A stretch of 24,524 nt of DNA from assembly GCA_002338385.1 (NCBI GenBank), contig DDIE01000051.1:1-24524 (forward strand), read 5' to 3'. Positions 14,840 to 23,172 of this stretch are shown here, piece by piece. The stretch comes from Proteobacteria bacterium UBA1858. GTDB taxonomy: Bacteria; Pseudomonadota; Gammaproteobacteria; UBA4575. Under the pieces are notes generated by a model that worked only from the letters and a program-made list of their open reading frames with translations, had not been told where the DNA came from and did no database searches. Numbering within the stretch: position 1 is the first letter of the stretch; the number at the start of each line of letters is the position of its first letter. A program made the position numbers and the translations under genes.

Positions 14840-16026
14840 GACTTATCCTTAATCTGCCATTGATTATCGACCTTAAGCAGAATTTTTGTGCATCTGCTGG
14901 ACTCCGTCACTGCAGCTTGCGGATCGAGCCCACTGATTACAATATGTCCCTGACTACGCAGTTGAGTCACACTATTATGCAGCTCTGGATCGTCTGATGC
15001 CGGTGCGAAAATCATCTCCTCAGCATGTCTCTCAGGCTGAGGCGCGGCGGTCATGAGTAACTGCTTTAGATCAGCACTGAACCCAGTTGCCGGGCGTGCG
15101 CGCCCAAACGACTCACCAATATTGTCATAGCGTCCCCCACGCGCCAGTTCCTGGCCGAGCTCAGGGCAGAACGCGGTGAAAACTACGCCGTGTTGATAGT
15201 GGTAACCCCGGGACTCGGCTAAATCAAAGTGTAATTCGCTGCAGTCTAATTTTGGTTTTAATGCCTCACTCAGCGCCTGTAAATAATCGAGATGCTGCAT
15301 CAGCTCGGCGCCACCAATACTGAGTTGTTGGCGGGCACGCGCAAGCACATCCTGTTTACCATGCAGATTAATCAGATTCATCACAGCCGTTTTCAAATCG
15401 CTGCTGCAGTCGACTTGGGCGAGACAATCAGCCATATCAGGGGTCGATTTGCGCTGCATAATGGATTGCAATTCACGCTTGAATTCGGCACTCATATTCA
15501 GTTGCGCGAGGAGTGTCTCCAAGATGCCGGTGTGACCCAGATCAATTAGCACGCGTGTGGTGCCACAGGTTTTCAGAGTGGCCTCCATGAGGGTAATAAT
15601 CTCCAGATCACTGGCCAGACCGGTGTGGCCATATAGCTCTGCCCCTATTTGGATAGGGCTGCGGGAACCACCGGCACCTTCTGGCAGGGTATGGAGTACG
15701 GTACCGCAGTAGCATAGGCGCGCGGGTGAATCTGAACTCAGTCGATGCGCTTCGATACGTGCCACCTGAGGGGTCATATCGGCATGGATACCCATGCTGC
15801 GACCAGACATTTGATCAGTCACCTTAAAGGTTTGCAGGTCCAGATCTTGACAGTCGCCGATCAATAAAGAGTCTAGGAATTCGATCAGTGGTGGGATGAC
15901 CAGCTGGTAACCCCAGACTGAGAATAAATCCAGACATTTTCTTCGGTAGGATTCGATAACAAGTGCATTTTCAGGCAGGACTTCTTCTATCCCTGCCGGC
16001 AATAGCCAACGGTTTTGTGCGGACAT
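14836..16026 (-). CDS. hisZ: ATP phosphoribosyltransferase regulatory subunit HisZ
   Basis: A 396-residue class II aminoacyl-tRNA-synthetase paralogue. It opens with WLLPAGIEEVLPENA and shows the HisRS-like motif 2 region (MGIHADMTPQVARI) and the C-terminal motif ARGGRYDNIGESFGRARPATGFS. It lacks the anticodon-binding domain of true HisRS and has the length of HisZ. HisZ pairs with the short form of HisG to form the histidine-regulated ATP phosphoribosyltransferase, so a short hisG is predicted elsewhere in this genome. It lies between yjeT-like and purA, far from other his genes, which is normal for non-enteric gammaproteobacteria. Confidence 0.96.
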   Translation of the reverse strand: MSAQNRWLLPAGIEEVLPENALVIESYRRKCLDLFSVWGYQLVIPPLIEFLDSLLIGDCQDLDLQTFKVTDQMSGRSMGIHADMTPQVARIEAHRLSSDSPARLCYCGTVLHTLPEGAGGSRSPIQIGAELYGHTGLASDLEIITLMEATLKTCGTTRVLIDLGHTGILETLLAQLNMSAEFKRELQSIMQRKSTPDMADCLAQVDCSSDLKTAVMNLINLHGKQDVLARARQQLSIGGAELMQHLDYLQALSEALKPKLDCSELHFDLAESRGYHYQHGVVFTAFCPELGQELARGGRYDNIGESFGRARPATGFSADLKQLLMTAAPQPERHAEEMIFAPASDDPELHNSVTQLRSQGHIVISGLDPQAAVTESSRCTKILLKVDNQWQIKDKS

Positions 16027-16048
16027 GAGTGTGTAATGTATGTTTGCT

Positions 16049-16234
16049 TTAACGAATAAGGCTTAAGAATAACACGCCAGAGAGCATGCTCACCAACCCA
16101 AATAGCCTTAAAGTGCGATCCGGCAGGGCGTTGATCGAAATCCACACCCTGCGGAGCATTTTTGGACTGGCAAAGGGCAACAGTCCCTCCAGTATTAAGA
16201 CCAGCGCAATTGCTGCTAGCAGGTCCTCAAACAC
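16049..16234 (-). CDS. yjeT: Small DUF2065 membrane protein (YjeT-like)
   Basis: 61 residues from a GTG start nine bases after the hflC stop. Two hydrophobic segments (about 5-23 and 42-60) flank the conserved middle: LEGLLPFASPKMLRR, then LPDRTLRLFGL. E. coli YjeT has the same arrangement (LEGLGPMLYPK..LPDNILRRFGG) and the same place after hflC. Function is unknown; an inner-membrane location is likely. No clear Shine-Dalgarno is seen, so translation may be coupled to hflC. Confidence 0.9.
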   Translation of the reverse strand: MFEDLLAAIALVLILEGLLPFASPKMLRRVWISINALPDRTLRLFGLVSMLSGVLFLSLIR

Positions 16235-16243
16235 GGATCACGT

Positions 16244-17107
16244 TTAACGCGGACTGGACTCGTTAAAGTAACGGAAGAATTGTGAATCTGGCTGCAGTAC
16301 CAACACATCATTTTTACTGGTGAAGGTCTGTTTGTAGGCAGTTAGACTTTTAGTCAGCGAATAGAACTCAGGATCCTTACCATACGACCGCGCATAGATA
16401 TCTGCCGCAGTTGCATCGCCTTCACCACGCAATTGCTCGGATACTTTATAAGCATCAGCCAGAGTGATCTGACGTTCTCTATCAGCCGCAGCACGAATCC
16501 TCTCTGAGGACTCACGACCACGCGCACGGAAATCTTTGGCTACTCGATCACGCTCAGCACGCATGCGATCATACACGGAGCCACTGATGTCATCGGTATA
16601 ATCAATGCGACTCACACGCAGGTCGACAATTTCTATGCCGAGTTCCTGTGAGATCTGATTAGCTTTGACGACCAGTGCTTCCATGATGTCACTACGTTCA
16701 CCCGAAACCGCTTCTTTAATAGTTCGGGAGGCAAACTCATCACGTAATTCATCTTTGGTGATTTGACTGAGACGGCTATTAGCGCGCTCTTCCACACCAC
16801 CGGTGGCAACGAAGTAATCGCGGACATTGTCGATGCGCCACTTAACAAAGAAATCGACATAGACATATTTCTTTTCGCTGGTCGGAAACAGATCTGGCTG
16901 CACATCCAAAGTCAGGATACGTGAATCAAACACCCTCACATTATTAATGAATGGCATTTTGAAGTGCAGACCGGGCTCGATATCAGCCGCTTTGATTTCA
17001 CCAAACTTGAATAGGATGGCACGCTGAGTTTCATCCACTGTGTAGGTGCACGTTGAAAACACTATGCCGGTGATAACGGCAACAGCAATGATGATTTTAG
17101 ATAACAT
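16244..17107 (-). CDS. hflC: HflC, SPFH-family modulator of the FtsH protease
   Basis: 287 residues. An N-terminal membrane anchor (about 4-22) is followed by the SPFH domain starting at VDETQRAILFKFGEI and GLHFKMPFINNVRVFD. A charged helical region follows, with RMRAERDRVAKDFRARGRE and an ERIRAAADRERQ segment. HflC and HflK form a large cage on the periplasmic face of the inner membrane that surrounds FtsH and limits its access to membrane substrates. The start codon overlaps the last base of the hflK stop (TAATG), which keeps the two subunits co-translated. Confidence 0.97.
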   Translation of the reverse strand: MLSKIIIAVAVITGIVFSTCTYTVDETQRAILFKFGEIKAADIEPGLHFKMPFINNVRVFDSRILTLDVQPDLFPTSEKKYVYVDFFVKWRIDNVRDYFVATGGVEERANSRLSQITKDELRDEFASRTIKEAVSGERSDIMEALVVKANQISQELGIEIVDLRVSRIDYTDDISGSVYDRMRAERDRVAKDFRARGRESSERIRAAADRERQITLADAYKVSEQLRGEGDATAADIYARSYGKDPEFYSLTKSLTAYKQTFTSKNDVLVLQPDSQFFRYFNESSPR

Positions 17108-18243
17108 TATCGAACCTCCCTGCCACGTGGTGCACGTGTGTTGGTTGAAGATGATGTGTTGTTGGAGTTAGATGGTCTGTTCACTGAGCCTGAGTTAGAA
17201 GAGGCGCCACTCTGACTATTTTTCATGATTTGATCAATCGGTAAATACATCATGTTATTGCCACCCTCAGTATCGATCATGATTTTAGTACTGTTGGTAA
17301 ACACTGATTGAGTCGCTTCCAGATATAAACGCTCGCGGGTGATGTCTGGCGCCTTTGTGTACTCGGTCAGTAAAGCTTCAAAACGTTCGGCTTCACCTTC
17401 CGCTTTGGCAACAATCGCTTCTTTGTAACCCGTTGCTTCTTCGGTGATACGTGCAGCTTCACCTCGAGCTTGCGGCACAATGGTATTGGCATAGGCTTGC
17501 GCTTCCTGAATATAGCGTTCTAAATCCTCACGCGATTTGATAACGTCATCAAACGCACTCTGGACGGGTGCGGGCGGTTGCGTCTTCTCCAGATTTAAGG
17601 TTGTGACTTCTATGCCTGAGTTATAGCGGTCAAGAATTTCCTGCATCAACACTTTCGTGTTATTGGAAATGACTTCCAATCCCTCGTACAGCACGAAGTC
17701 CACTTTACTCTTACCAACGACTTCGCGTATCGCGCTCTCCATCGCCTGCTTAAGGGTATTATCTGGGCCGCGTAGATTGAACAAATAGTTAGGTGCGTCT
17801 TTGACCCTGAATTGAGCAGCGAGCACAATTTCTACAATATTCTCGTCTTGCGTTAACATCGTGGTTTGGTGTTTGGAGCTTCTGACCTGTTGCATGTCCA
17901 CTACGCGCAGCTCCTGGATAGGATATGGGTAGTGCCAGTGCAAGCCGGGCTGAGCAATTTTTTTGTATTTACCAAACTGAAGAATGACACCTGCCTCACC
18001 ATCGGTGATGGTGTAGACGCCAGTGAAGGCCCAGAATAAGCTGGCTACGACAATGATTATTGCACCGAACCCTGAGGTTGCACCGCCCTTACCATTACTC
18101 CCGCCACCGCTACCGCCGCCGAACAGGCCGCCGAACTTACGACTTAACTTCTGGAAAACTTCGTCTAAATCTGGAGGTCCTTGGTTATTCGAATTACGAT
18201 TCCAAGGATCTTCATTGTTATTACCTGGGCTGTTCCAGGGCAT
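17107..18243 (-). CDS. hflK: HflK, SPFH-family modulator of the FtsH protease
   Basis: 378 residues. The N-terminal 55 residues are Asn/Gly/Pro-rich (PWNSPGNNNEDPW, then a run of GGG motifs), the usual HflK cytoplasmic arm. A membrane segment at about 58-78 (FGAIIIVVASLFWAFTGVYT) leads into the SPFH domain (DGEAGVILQFGKYKKI, GLHWHYPYPI). The coiled region includes EAQAYANTIVPQARGEA. The C-terminal tail is rich in Asn, Ser and Thr. GGAG lies seven bases before the ATG. It follows hflX by 50 bases and is the partner of HflC. Confidence 0.97.
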   Translation of the reverse strand: MPWNSPGNNNEDPWNRNSNNQGPPDLDEVFQKLSRKFGGLFGGGSGGGSNGKGGATSGFGAIIIVVASLFWAFTGVYTITDGEAGVILQFGKYKKIAQPGLHWHYPYPIQELRVVDMQQVRSSKHQTTMLTQDENIVEIVLAAQFRVKDAPNYLFNLRGPDNTLKQAMESAIREVVGKSKVDFVLYEGLEVISNNTKVLMQEILDRYNSGIEVTTLNLEKTQPPAPVQSAFDDVIKSREDLERYIQEAQAYANTIVPQARGEAARITEEATGYKEAIVAKAEGEAERFEALLTEYTKAPDITRERLYLEATQSVFTNSTKIMIDTEGGNNMMYLPIDQIMKNSQSGASSNSGSVNRPSNSNNTSSSTNTRAPRGREVR

Positions 18244-18293
18244 GGATTTTCTCCGTTGTGTTTAATAGGACCTAAACGCGTATTCTATGCGTT

Positions 18294-19598
18294 TTATGCT
18301 GAAAAATCAGCTTCTGATGAAAGTGTGTCATGTTCAGGGCTAGATTTGATGTAGGCCGAAAAACGTTCATACAGCTGGTTATTCAAGCGCGCTGCGACTA
18401 CCCAATGGCCATCCGGGTCATACGCTTCACTTATAATAGCATTGTGCTTATACAGCAGGCTGCGTAATTCGGGTTGTTCCAGCGGTAGCTTGAGACTAAC
18501 TTGCTGATGTTGCTGATCAAAATATTGACTCAAAGCAGAATTCAACAAATTCAAACCCTGGTCATGCAGGGCTGAAATCCACACGCGTTTAATGTCATTG
18601 TCTGCACCGATATCGACGTGAGGTAATTGTTGGGTCTGGTCAATTTTATTGTAGACCAGTAACTGTGGGCAGTGTTCAGCACCGATGTGTTTGAGTACCT
18701 GATTGACCTGTTCAATGTGCTCATTTTTTTGCTCATCACTGGCGTCGACCACATGCAGCAGCAGATCAGCTTCACAGGTCTCCTGCAAGGTGGCATGAAA
18801 AGCATCGACCAGATCATGCGGCAAGTTCTGAATGAATCCTACTGTGTCGGCCAGAATAACATGTTGTTGTTTATTCAGACTGAGTCTGCGCAGGGTCGGG
18901 TCTAGGGTGGCGAATAATTGATCGGCCTGATAAACATCTGCATCCGTGAGATGATTGAATAGAGTTGATTTGCCGGCATTGGTATAACCGACCAAGGCTA
19001 CCGTGGGGACAGCATTTTTTTTACGTGCCTGACGCCCTTGTTCGCGTTGGCTACGGACTTTTTGCAAACGTTTTTCGAGATGTTTAACTCGATGTGCAAG
19101 TAAGCGACGGTCGGTTTCCAGCTGAGTTTCGCCCGGGCCTCGCAGACCGATCCCCCCTTTTTGGCGCTCTAAGTGGGTCCAGCCACGAACCAGTCGAGTG
19201 GACAAATATCTTAACTGCGCCAATTCTACCTGCAGCTTGCCTTCATAGGAGCGCGCGCGTTGCGCGAAAATATCTAAAATCAAACCCGTGCGATCAAGTA
19301 CTCGGCAGCGACAGGCTTTTTCAATATTACGTTCCTGACTGGGCGAGAGACTGTAGTTAATGAGCAGCAGTTCGATGTCATACGTGGCGACCAACTGCAC
19401 CAGTTCTTCAACCTTACCTTGGCCAAGCAAATAACGCGATTCCGGCTTAGGCTTGGAGTAGAGCACCATTTCATGTTCTTCAGCGCCGGCAGACTTGGCT
19501 AATAGACGAAATTCTTCAGTATCGGCCGGGTCGGGCGCACGCCCAAACTCAGGATGGATGAGTAATGCTCGCTCACCAGACTTGGGACGCTCAAACAT
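18294..19598 (-). CDS. hflX: Ribosome-associated GTPase HflX
   Basis: 434 residues. The N-terminal HflX domain includes LLINYSLSPSQERNIEKAC and the glycine-rich GIGLRGPGETQLE segment, followed by a basic linker helix. The GTPase domain has G1 GYTNAGKS (204-211), G3 DTVGF (near 250) and G4 NKID (near 316). HflX binds 50S subunits and can split stalled ribosomes, especially under heat stress. Its C-terminal domain here includes DPDGHWVVAARL. The ATG at 19598 has no strong Shine-Dalgarno. The 101-base gap from hfq has no recognisable terminator, so co-transcription with hfq is likely. Confidence 0.97.
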   Translation of the reverse strand: MFERPKSGERALLIHPEFGRAPDPADTEEFRLLAKSAGAEEHEMVLYSKPKPESRYLLGQGKVEELVQLVATYDIELLLINYSLSPSQERNIEKACRCRVLDRTGLILDIFAQRARSYEGKLQVELAQLRYLSTRLVRGWTHLERQKGGIGLRGPGETQLETDRRLLAHRVKHLEKRLQKVRSQREQGRQARKKNAVPTVALVGYTNAGKSTLFNHLTDADVYQADQLFATLDPTLRRLSLNKQQHVILADTVGFIQNLPHDLVDAFHATLQETCEADLLLHVVDASDEQKNEHIEQVNQVLKHIGAEHCPQLLVYNKIDQTQQLPHVDIGADNDIKRVWISALHDQGLNLLNSALSQYFDQQHQQVSLKLPLEQPELRSLLYKHNAIISEAYDPDGHWVVAARLNNQLYERFSAYIKSSPEHDTLSSEADFSA

Positions 19599-19699
19599 CG
19601 ATACTGGAATGAGTGGTTAAAAACCGAGCGGAGTGTGATGTTGGAATGACATGAACGAGGGTGATGTTGCACCACTGTGGACAGCGCAGGCGAGGGCAA

Positions 19700-19933
19700 C
19701 TACTCAGCTTCATCTCCCAGCGGGATACGCACAGATTTCGCGGGCACGATGGTCGAGATGGCATGTTTATAGACCATTTGGTTGACAGAATTTTTTAGGA
19801 CAATGACAAACTGATCGAAAGAATCGATCTGACCCTGTAGCTTGATCCCATTGACGAGGTATATCGATACGCCAACTTTCTCTTTTCTCAAAGCATTGAG
19901 GAAGGGTTCTTGCAGTGTTTGCCCTTTAGACAT
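19700..19933 (-). CDS. hfq: RNA chaperone Hfq
   Basis: 77 residues forming the Sm-like fold that assembles into a hexameric ring and pairs small RNAs with mRNAs. Key residues are intact: proximal-face Gln8, Phe42 and the YKH motif, and distal-face Tyr25, Ile30 and Lys31 (Y-L-V-N-G-I-K). The rim is basic (Arg16, Lys17, Lys19). The C-terminal tail is very short and ends GDEAE, unlike the long tail of E. coli Hfq (102 residues). AGGAG lies nine bases before the ATG. It sits between miaA and hflX, the classic arrangement. Confidence 0.98.
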   Translation of the reverse strand: MSKGQTLQEPFLNALRKEKVGVSIYLVNGIKLQGQIDSFDQFVIVLKNSVNQMVYKHAISTIVPAKSVRIPLGDEAE

Positions 19934-19949
19934 TTTTTAAGTCTCCTGA

Positions 19950-19987
19950 CTTTTTGTTATTTTTATTCAAAGCCCAATACGGCTTTG
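19950..19987 (-). promoter_or_regulatory. hfq leader hairpin followed by six ARN triplets
   Basis: In the minus direction, CAAAGCC and GGCTTTG (19987-19981 and 19974-19968) form a perfect 7-bp hairpin with a six-base loop. It is followed directly by AAT AAA AAT AAC AAA AAG (19967-19950), six consecutive A-R-N triplets, two bases before the AGGAG of hfq. ARN repeats are the ligand of the Hfq distal face, and E. coli Hfq is known to repress its own mRNA through the 5' leader. An autoregulatory site is inferred. Confidence 0.5.
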
Positions 19988-20012
19988 CGTGTGGCATTCC
20001 GTTGCCCGAAGT

Positions 20013-20960
20013 TTAACAGTTTGTCGATGGTATTTCGCAATTAATTTGTGTGCCCATGGCCGTGACATCATTTGTATAAGGGTCTATGAAAATTGTTTCA
20101 GGATAATGTCTCAACCAAGTCAATTGGCGCTTGGCTAACTGACGCGTTGCGGCTATCGCCTGATCTTGCATGGCCGCATAAGACACCTTATCTTCCAGAT
20201 AATTCCACATCTGTCGATAGCCTATGCAGCGCATGGCGGGCATGTCCAGGGACAACACCCATTGTTGGCGTAAATTCGCCAGCTCCTCCAGCACACCCAG
20301 CGCAAGCATGGCGTTAAAGCGCGCCGCAATACGTGCATGTAATTGAGCGCGATCCTGTGGCATTAAACCAAAATTTATAATGTCTATATCAGTGCGTATT
20401 GATTTGGCGCAGGCATGAAAAGAAGACAGAGGTCGTTGGGTTAACTCATACACCTCCAAGGCGCGCTGTATTCTCTGGGCGTCATTGGGATGAATTTTGG
20501 CAGCCGCCTGAGGGTCGATGGCGCGTAAGTTTGCATGCAAATGCTGCCAGCCGTATTGCTGTGCCTGTTGATCGATATCGGCGCGTACTGCGGGGTTGGC
20601 GGCAGGCAATTCGGACAGACCGTGTTGTAATGCATTGAAGTACATAATCGTACCTCCCACCAGCAGTGGAATTTTGTTGCGTGCATGCACTGCGTCAATT
20701 AAGCGATTTGCATCCAGACAGAATTCTGCCACCGAATAACTTTCATCAGGATTGCGAATATTAATGAGATGATGGGGGGCTTGTCGCAATACTGCTGATT
20801 CTGGCTTGGCTGTTCCTATGTCCATACCTCGATAAATCATGGCCGAGTCGACGCTGATGATTTCGAATTTTCCGGTTTGCACCAAATCCACAGCAAGATC
20901 GGTTTTGCCACAGGCGGTTGGGCCCATGATAAAAGCCACCACTGGTTTAGCTGTGGGCAT
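20013..20960 (-). CDS. miaA: tRNA dimethylallyltransferase
   Basis: 315 residues from the ATG at 20960. MiaA transfers a dimethylallyl group to A37 of tRNAs that read codons starting with U. Signatures are the P-loop GPTACGKT (13-20), ISVDSAMIYRGMDIGTAKP with the catalytic Asp, LLVGGTIMYF, HPNDAQRIQRALEVYE, and the C-terminal GYRQMWNYL and TRQLAKRQLTWLR. An in-frame TTG at 20969 overlapping the mutL stop is possible, but the ATG, five bases after that stop, fits family alignments better. The gene lies in the usual mutL-miaA-hfq string. Confidence 0.97.
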   Translation of the reverse strand: MPTAKPVVAFIMGPTACGKTDLAVDLVQTGKFEIISVDSAMIYRGMDIGTAKPESAVLRQAPHHLINIRNPDESYSVAEFCLDANRLIDAVHARNKIPLLVGGTIMYFNALQHGLSELPAANPAVRADIDQQAQQYGWQHLHANLRAIDPQAAAKIHPNDAQRIQRALEVYELTQRPLSSFHACAKSIRTDIDIINFGLMPQDRAQLHARIAARFNAMLALGVLEELANLRQQWVLSLDMPAMRCIGYRQMWNYLEDKVSYAAMQDQAIAATRQLAKRQLTWLRHYPETIFIDPYTNDVTAMGTQINCEIPSTNC

Positions 20961-20965
20961 GCCGG

Positions 20966-22789
20966 TCAACGCCCACGCATGAATAGTTTATCTAGATCAT
21001 TAATGCTGAGTTGAATCCAAGTGGGACGGCCATGGTTGCACTGATTACTGCGCTCAGTCGATTCCATATCTCTGAGTAAGGCATTCATTTCATGCACGTT
21101 CAGCTCACGATTAGCCCGCACCGAGCCATGGCAGGCAAAGCTGGATAATAGTTCATTGTGGAATTCATCAAGGCGGGCGCGGGCATGATTTTTTTCGATA
21201 TCACTGATCACGTCGCGCAGCAGTTGGGAGATATCACTATGACTCAGAATCTGCGGGATGGCGCGCACGATAACAGCGCTGTCGCCGAGGCGATCGAGGT
21301 CGAATCCGAGTGATTCGAATTGAGACTTTTGATCCTCCACCAGACGCGCTTCAGATGCGCTCACATTCAGCTGCACCGGGACCAAGAGTTGCTGACACTC
21401 ACGCTGGGCAGTAGATGACTGTTGTTTGAGCTGTTCGTACACCACGCGTTCGTGTGCGGCATGCATATCGACTAATACTAGGCCGTGCTCATTTTGCGCC
21501 AGAATATAAATTCCGTGCAGCTGAGCGATGGCATAACCCAGTAGCGGAATCGTTTGTTCGGAGGTAGATGCTGCCGGAATATGAGGCACTGGTATGCGCT
21601 CTATTGGCAGGCTTTGATCACTGCTGCGCTGCGTTGGACTGGCGTATAAGGCTTTATATTCATCCACCGACAGTGTGGCGGTCTTACTCGGAGGGGTATA
21701 GTGGGTCGCTAGCTGACCTTGGATGGCAGGTTGTTGGCTGGTGTAGCTCGTGAGCTTATCCATGTTACGACTGTCTATTGGGGCTGCTCTGACATCGCCC
21801 AAGGCTTGCTTGACAGTCTGTCTGACATAATCGTGGATGGTGCGCGTATTATGAAAGCGCACTTCATGCTTGGCGGGATGAGCGTTGACATCCACTTCCG
21901 CTGGATCAATATCAAGATACAAGACGTAAGCGGGATGACGCCCATGATAGAGCACGTCTTGATAAGCTAATTTAACTGCGTGACTAATGGTCTTATCGCG
22001 GATGTGACGACGATTGACATACTGGTATTGATAATCAGCCTGCACACGGGAAAAGTCCGGTGCGGCCACCCAGCCCCATAACTTTATGTTGCCGGCTTCG
22101 CGTTCTACCTTAATTGCGTGTTCAACAAAATTCTTACCCAGGATTTTTTCCAAGCGCTGCAACTTATCCTCATAAGAGGCTGCCACTGGCAATACCAGAA
22201 GTGTTTTTTGATTATGTCTGAGTTCGAAACTGACATGGAAATTAACAAGTGCCAGGCGCTTAACGACCTGTTCGCAATGACTGAATTCGGTTTTTTCAGT
22301 GCGTAGGAATTTGCGTCTTGCCGGTGTGTTAAAGAAAATATCATGTACGTCTATGCTGGTGCCTTTGGCGTGCGCCGCAGGTTTCAGAGGCTCATTGTTG
22401 CCCCCTTCAGTATGCAATACGTGAGCCTCATTGTTGCGTTCGGTGTTGGATGTGAGCGTCACTCGCGCGACCGACGCGATACTCGGTAAGGCTTCACCAC
22501 GAAAGCCTAGACTTTCGATATGCTGGAGATCTTCGAGCTGCTGAATCTTGGACGTGGCATGACGGGTAAGTGCGGTCTCCAGCTGCGAACTTGCGATACC
22601 CGTGCCATTGTCTCGCACAACAATTCGTTGCATACCGCCACGCTCGATATCGATGAAAATTTTGCTGGCGGTGGCATCGATACTGTTTTCACATAATTCT
22701 TTCAACACTGAGGAAGGGCGCTCGATAACCTCACCCGCGGCGATTTGGTTGATCAGATGGTCTGGTAGTTTTTTAATTTCGCTGGGCAT
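20966..22789 (-). CDS. mutL: DNA mismatch repair protein MutL, endonuclease type
   Basis: 607 residues. The N-terminal GHKL ATPase shows LPDHLINQIAAGEVIERP, ENSIDA, RDNGTGI and GFRGEALPSI; the transducer domain includes DVNAHPAKHEVRF. The C-terminal half has DMHAAHERVVYE (from Asp441), which fits the DQHA(x)2E(x)4E metal-binding motif of nicking MutL proteins with Met in place of Gln, as in Pseudomonas. FACHGSVRA and CNHGRPTW complete the zinc site. E. coli MutL lacks this motif and relies on MutH. I infer MutH-independent mismatch repair. The ATG at 22789 is preferred over a TTG at 22798 by homology. amiB, the usual upstream neighbour, is absent. Confidence 0.97.
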   Translation of the reverse strand: MPSEIKKLPDHLINQIAAGEVIERPSSVLKELCENSIDATASKIFIDIERGGMQRIVVRDNGTGIASSQLETALTRHATSKIQQLEDLQHIESLGFRGEALPSIASVARVTLTSNTERNNEAHVLHTEGGNNEPLKPAAHAKGTSIDVHDIFFNTPARRKFLRTEKTEFSHCEQVVKRLALVNFHVSFELRHNQKTLLVLPVAASYEDKLQRLEKILGKNFVEHAIKVEREAGNIKLWGWVAAPDFSRVQADYQYQYVNRRHIRDKTISHAVKLAYQDVLYHGRHPAYVLYLDIDPAEVDVNAHPAKHEVRFHNTRTIHDYVRQTVKQALGDVRAAPIDSRNMDKLTSYTSQQPAIQGQLATHYTPPSKTATLSVDEYKALYASPTQRSSDQSLPIERIPVPHIPAASTSEQTIPLLGYAIAQLHGIYILAQNEHGLVLVDMHAAHERVVYEQLKQQSSTAQRECQQLLVPVQLNVSASEARLVEDQKSQFESLGFDLDRLGDSAVIVRAIPQILSHSDISQLLRDVISDIEKNHARARLDEFHNELLSSFACHGSVRANRELNVHEMNALLRDMESTERSNQCNHGRPTWIQLSINDLDKLFMRGR

Positions 22790-22804
22790 CTGCTGCAATC
22801 ACGA

Positions 22805-23143
22805 TTAATTAAGAGCCACGGGTGTTTCGTCACTTAGGCCGAACATTTGTTCGATACCGGCTAGCGCGAATTCACAAAAAGCAGATTCGGTCATGCGCGC
22901 CTGCTGGCTAGCGATGATGTGTTCATCTTGAGCAGAGACAACGCGCGTTTGATAGCTGTTTTGAGTGGTCTGTTCATAGGTGATGTATACTTGCGGATTA
23001 TTTTCTCCCTCAGACAAGACAGCAACCAGATACATATACTGTACGTTATCGTGGCTGACCACGTCGGTGAGAAGTGTCACAATAAATTCACCATACTTAT
23101 ACCTTTTTTTAGGTAAGGCGGACTGGATATGTGGGATGGCCAT
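22805..23143 (-). CDS. Small conserved-looking protein of unknown function
   Basis: 112 residues from the ATG at 23143. The frame continues to 23224, but that would run into the opposite-strand gene. It is soluble, with no signal peptide or membrane segment. The start MAIPHIQSALPKKRYKYGEF is basic. The middle has alternating hydrophobic stretches (FIVTLLTDVV, YMYLVAVLSEGENNPQVYITYE) suggesting a small beta-sheet domain, and the last 35 residues look helical (ESAFCEFALAGIEQMFGL). I do not recognise a family with confidence. It ends 15 bases before mutL and is probably the first gene of the minus-strand block, in the place where amiB usually lies. Its start is 29 bases from the divergent reductase gene. 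Confidence 0.75.
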   Translation of the reverse strand: MAIPHIQSALPKKRYKYGEFIVTLLTDVVSHDNVQYMYLVAVLSEGENNPQVYITYEQTTQNSYQTRVVSAQDEHIIASQQARMTESAFCEFALAGIEQMFGLSDETPVALN

Positions 23144-23172
23144 AATAATTAACTGATGTTGAAAAAAAAACG

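Noticed and set aside
18274..18294. AAACGC/GCGTTT hairpin between hflX and hflK as a terminator
   Set aside because: In the minus direction it is followed by AGGTCC, not a T-run, and the hflX-hflK-hflC genes are expected to be co-transcribed.
19634..19672. Two GTGATGTTG-containing direct repeats between hfq and hflX
   Set aside because: The copies are short and imperfect, and nothing else suggests a repeat element or regulatory site.
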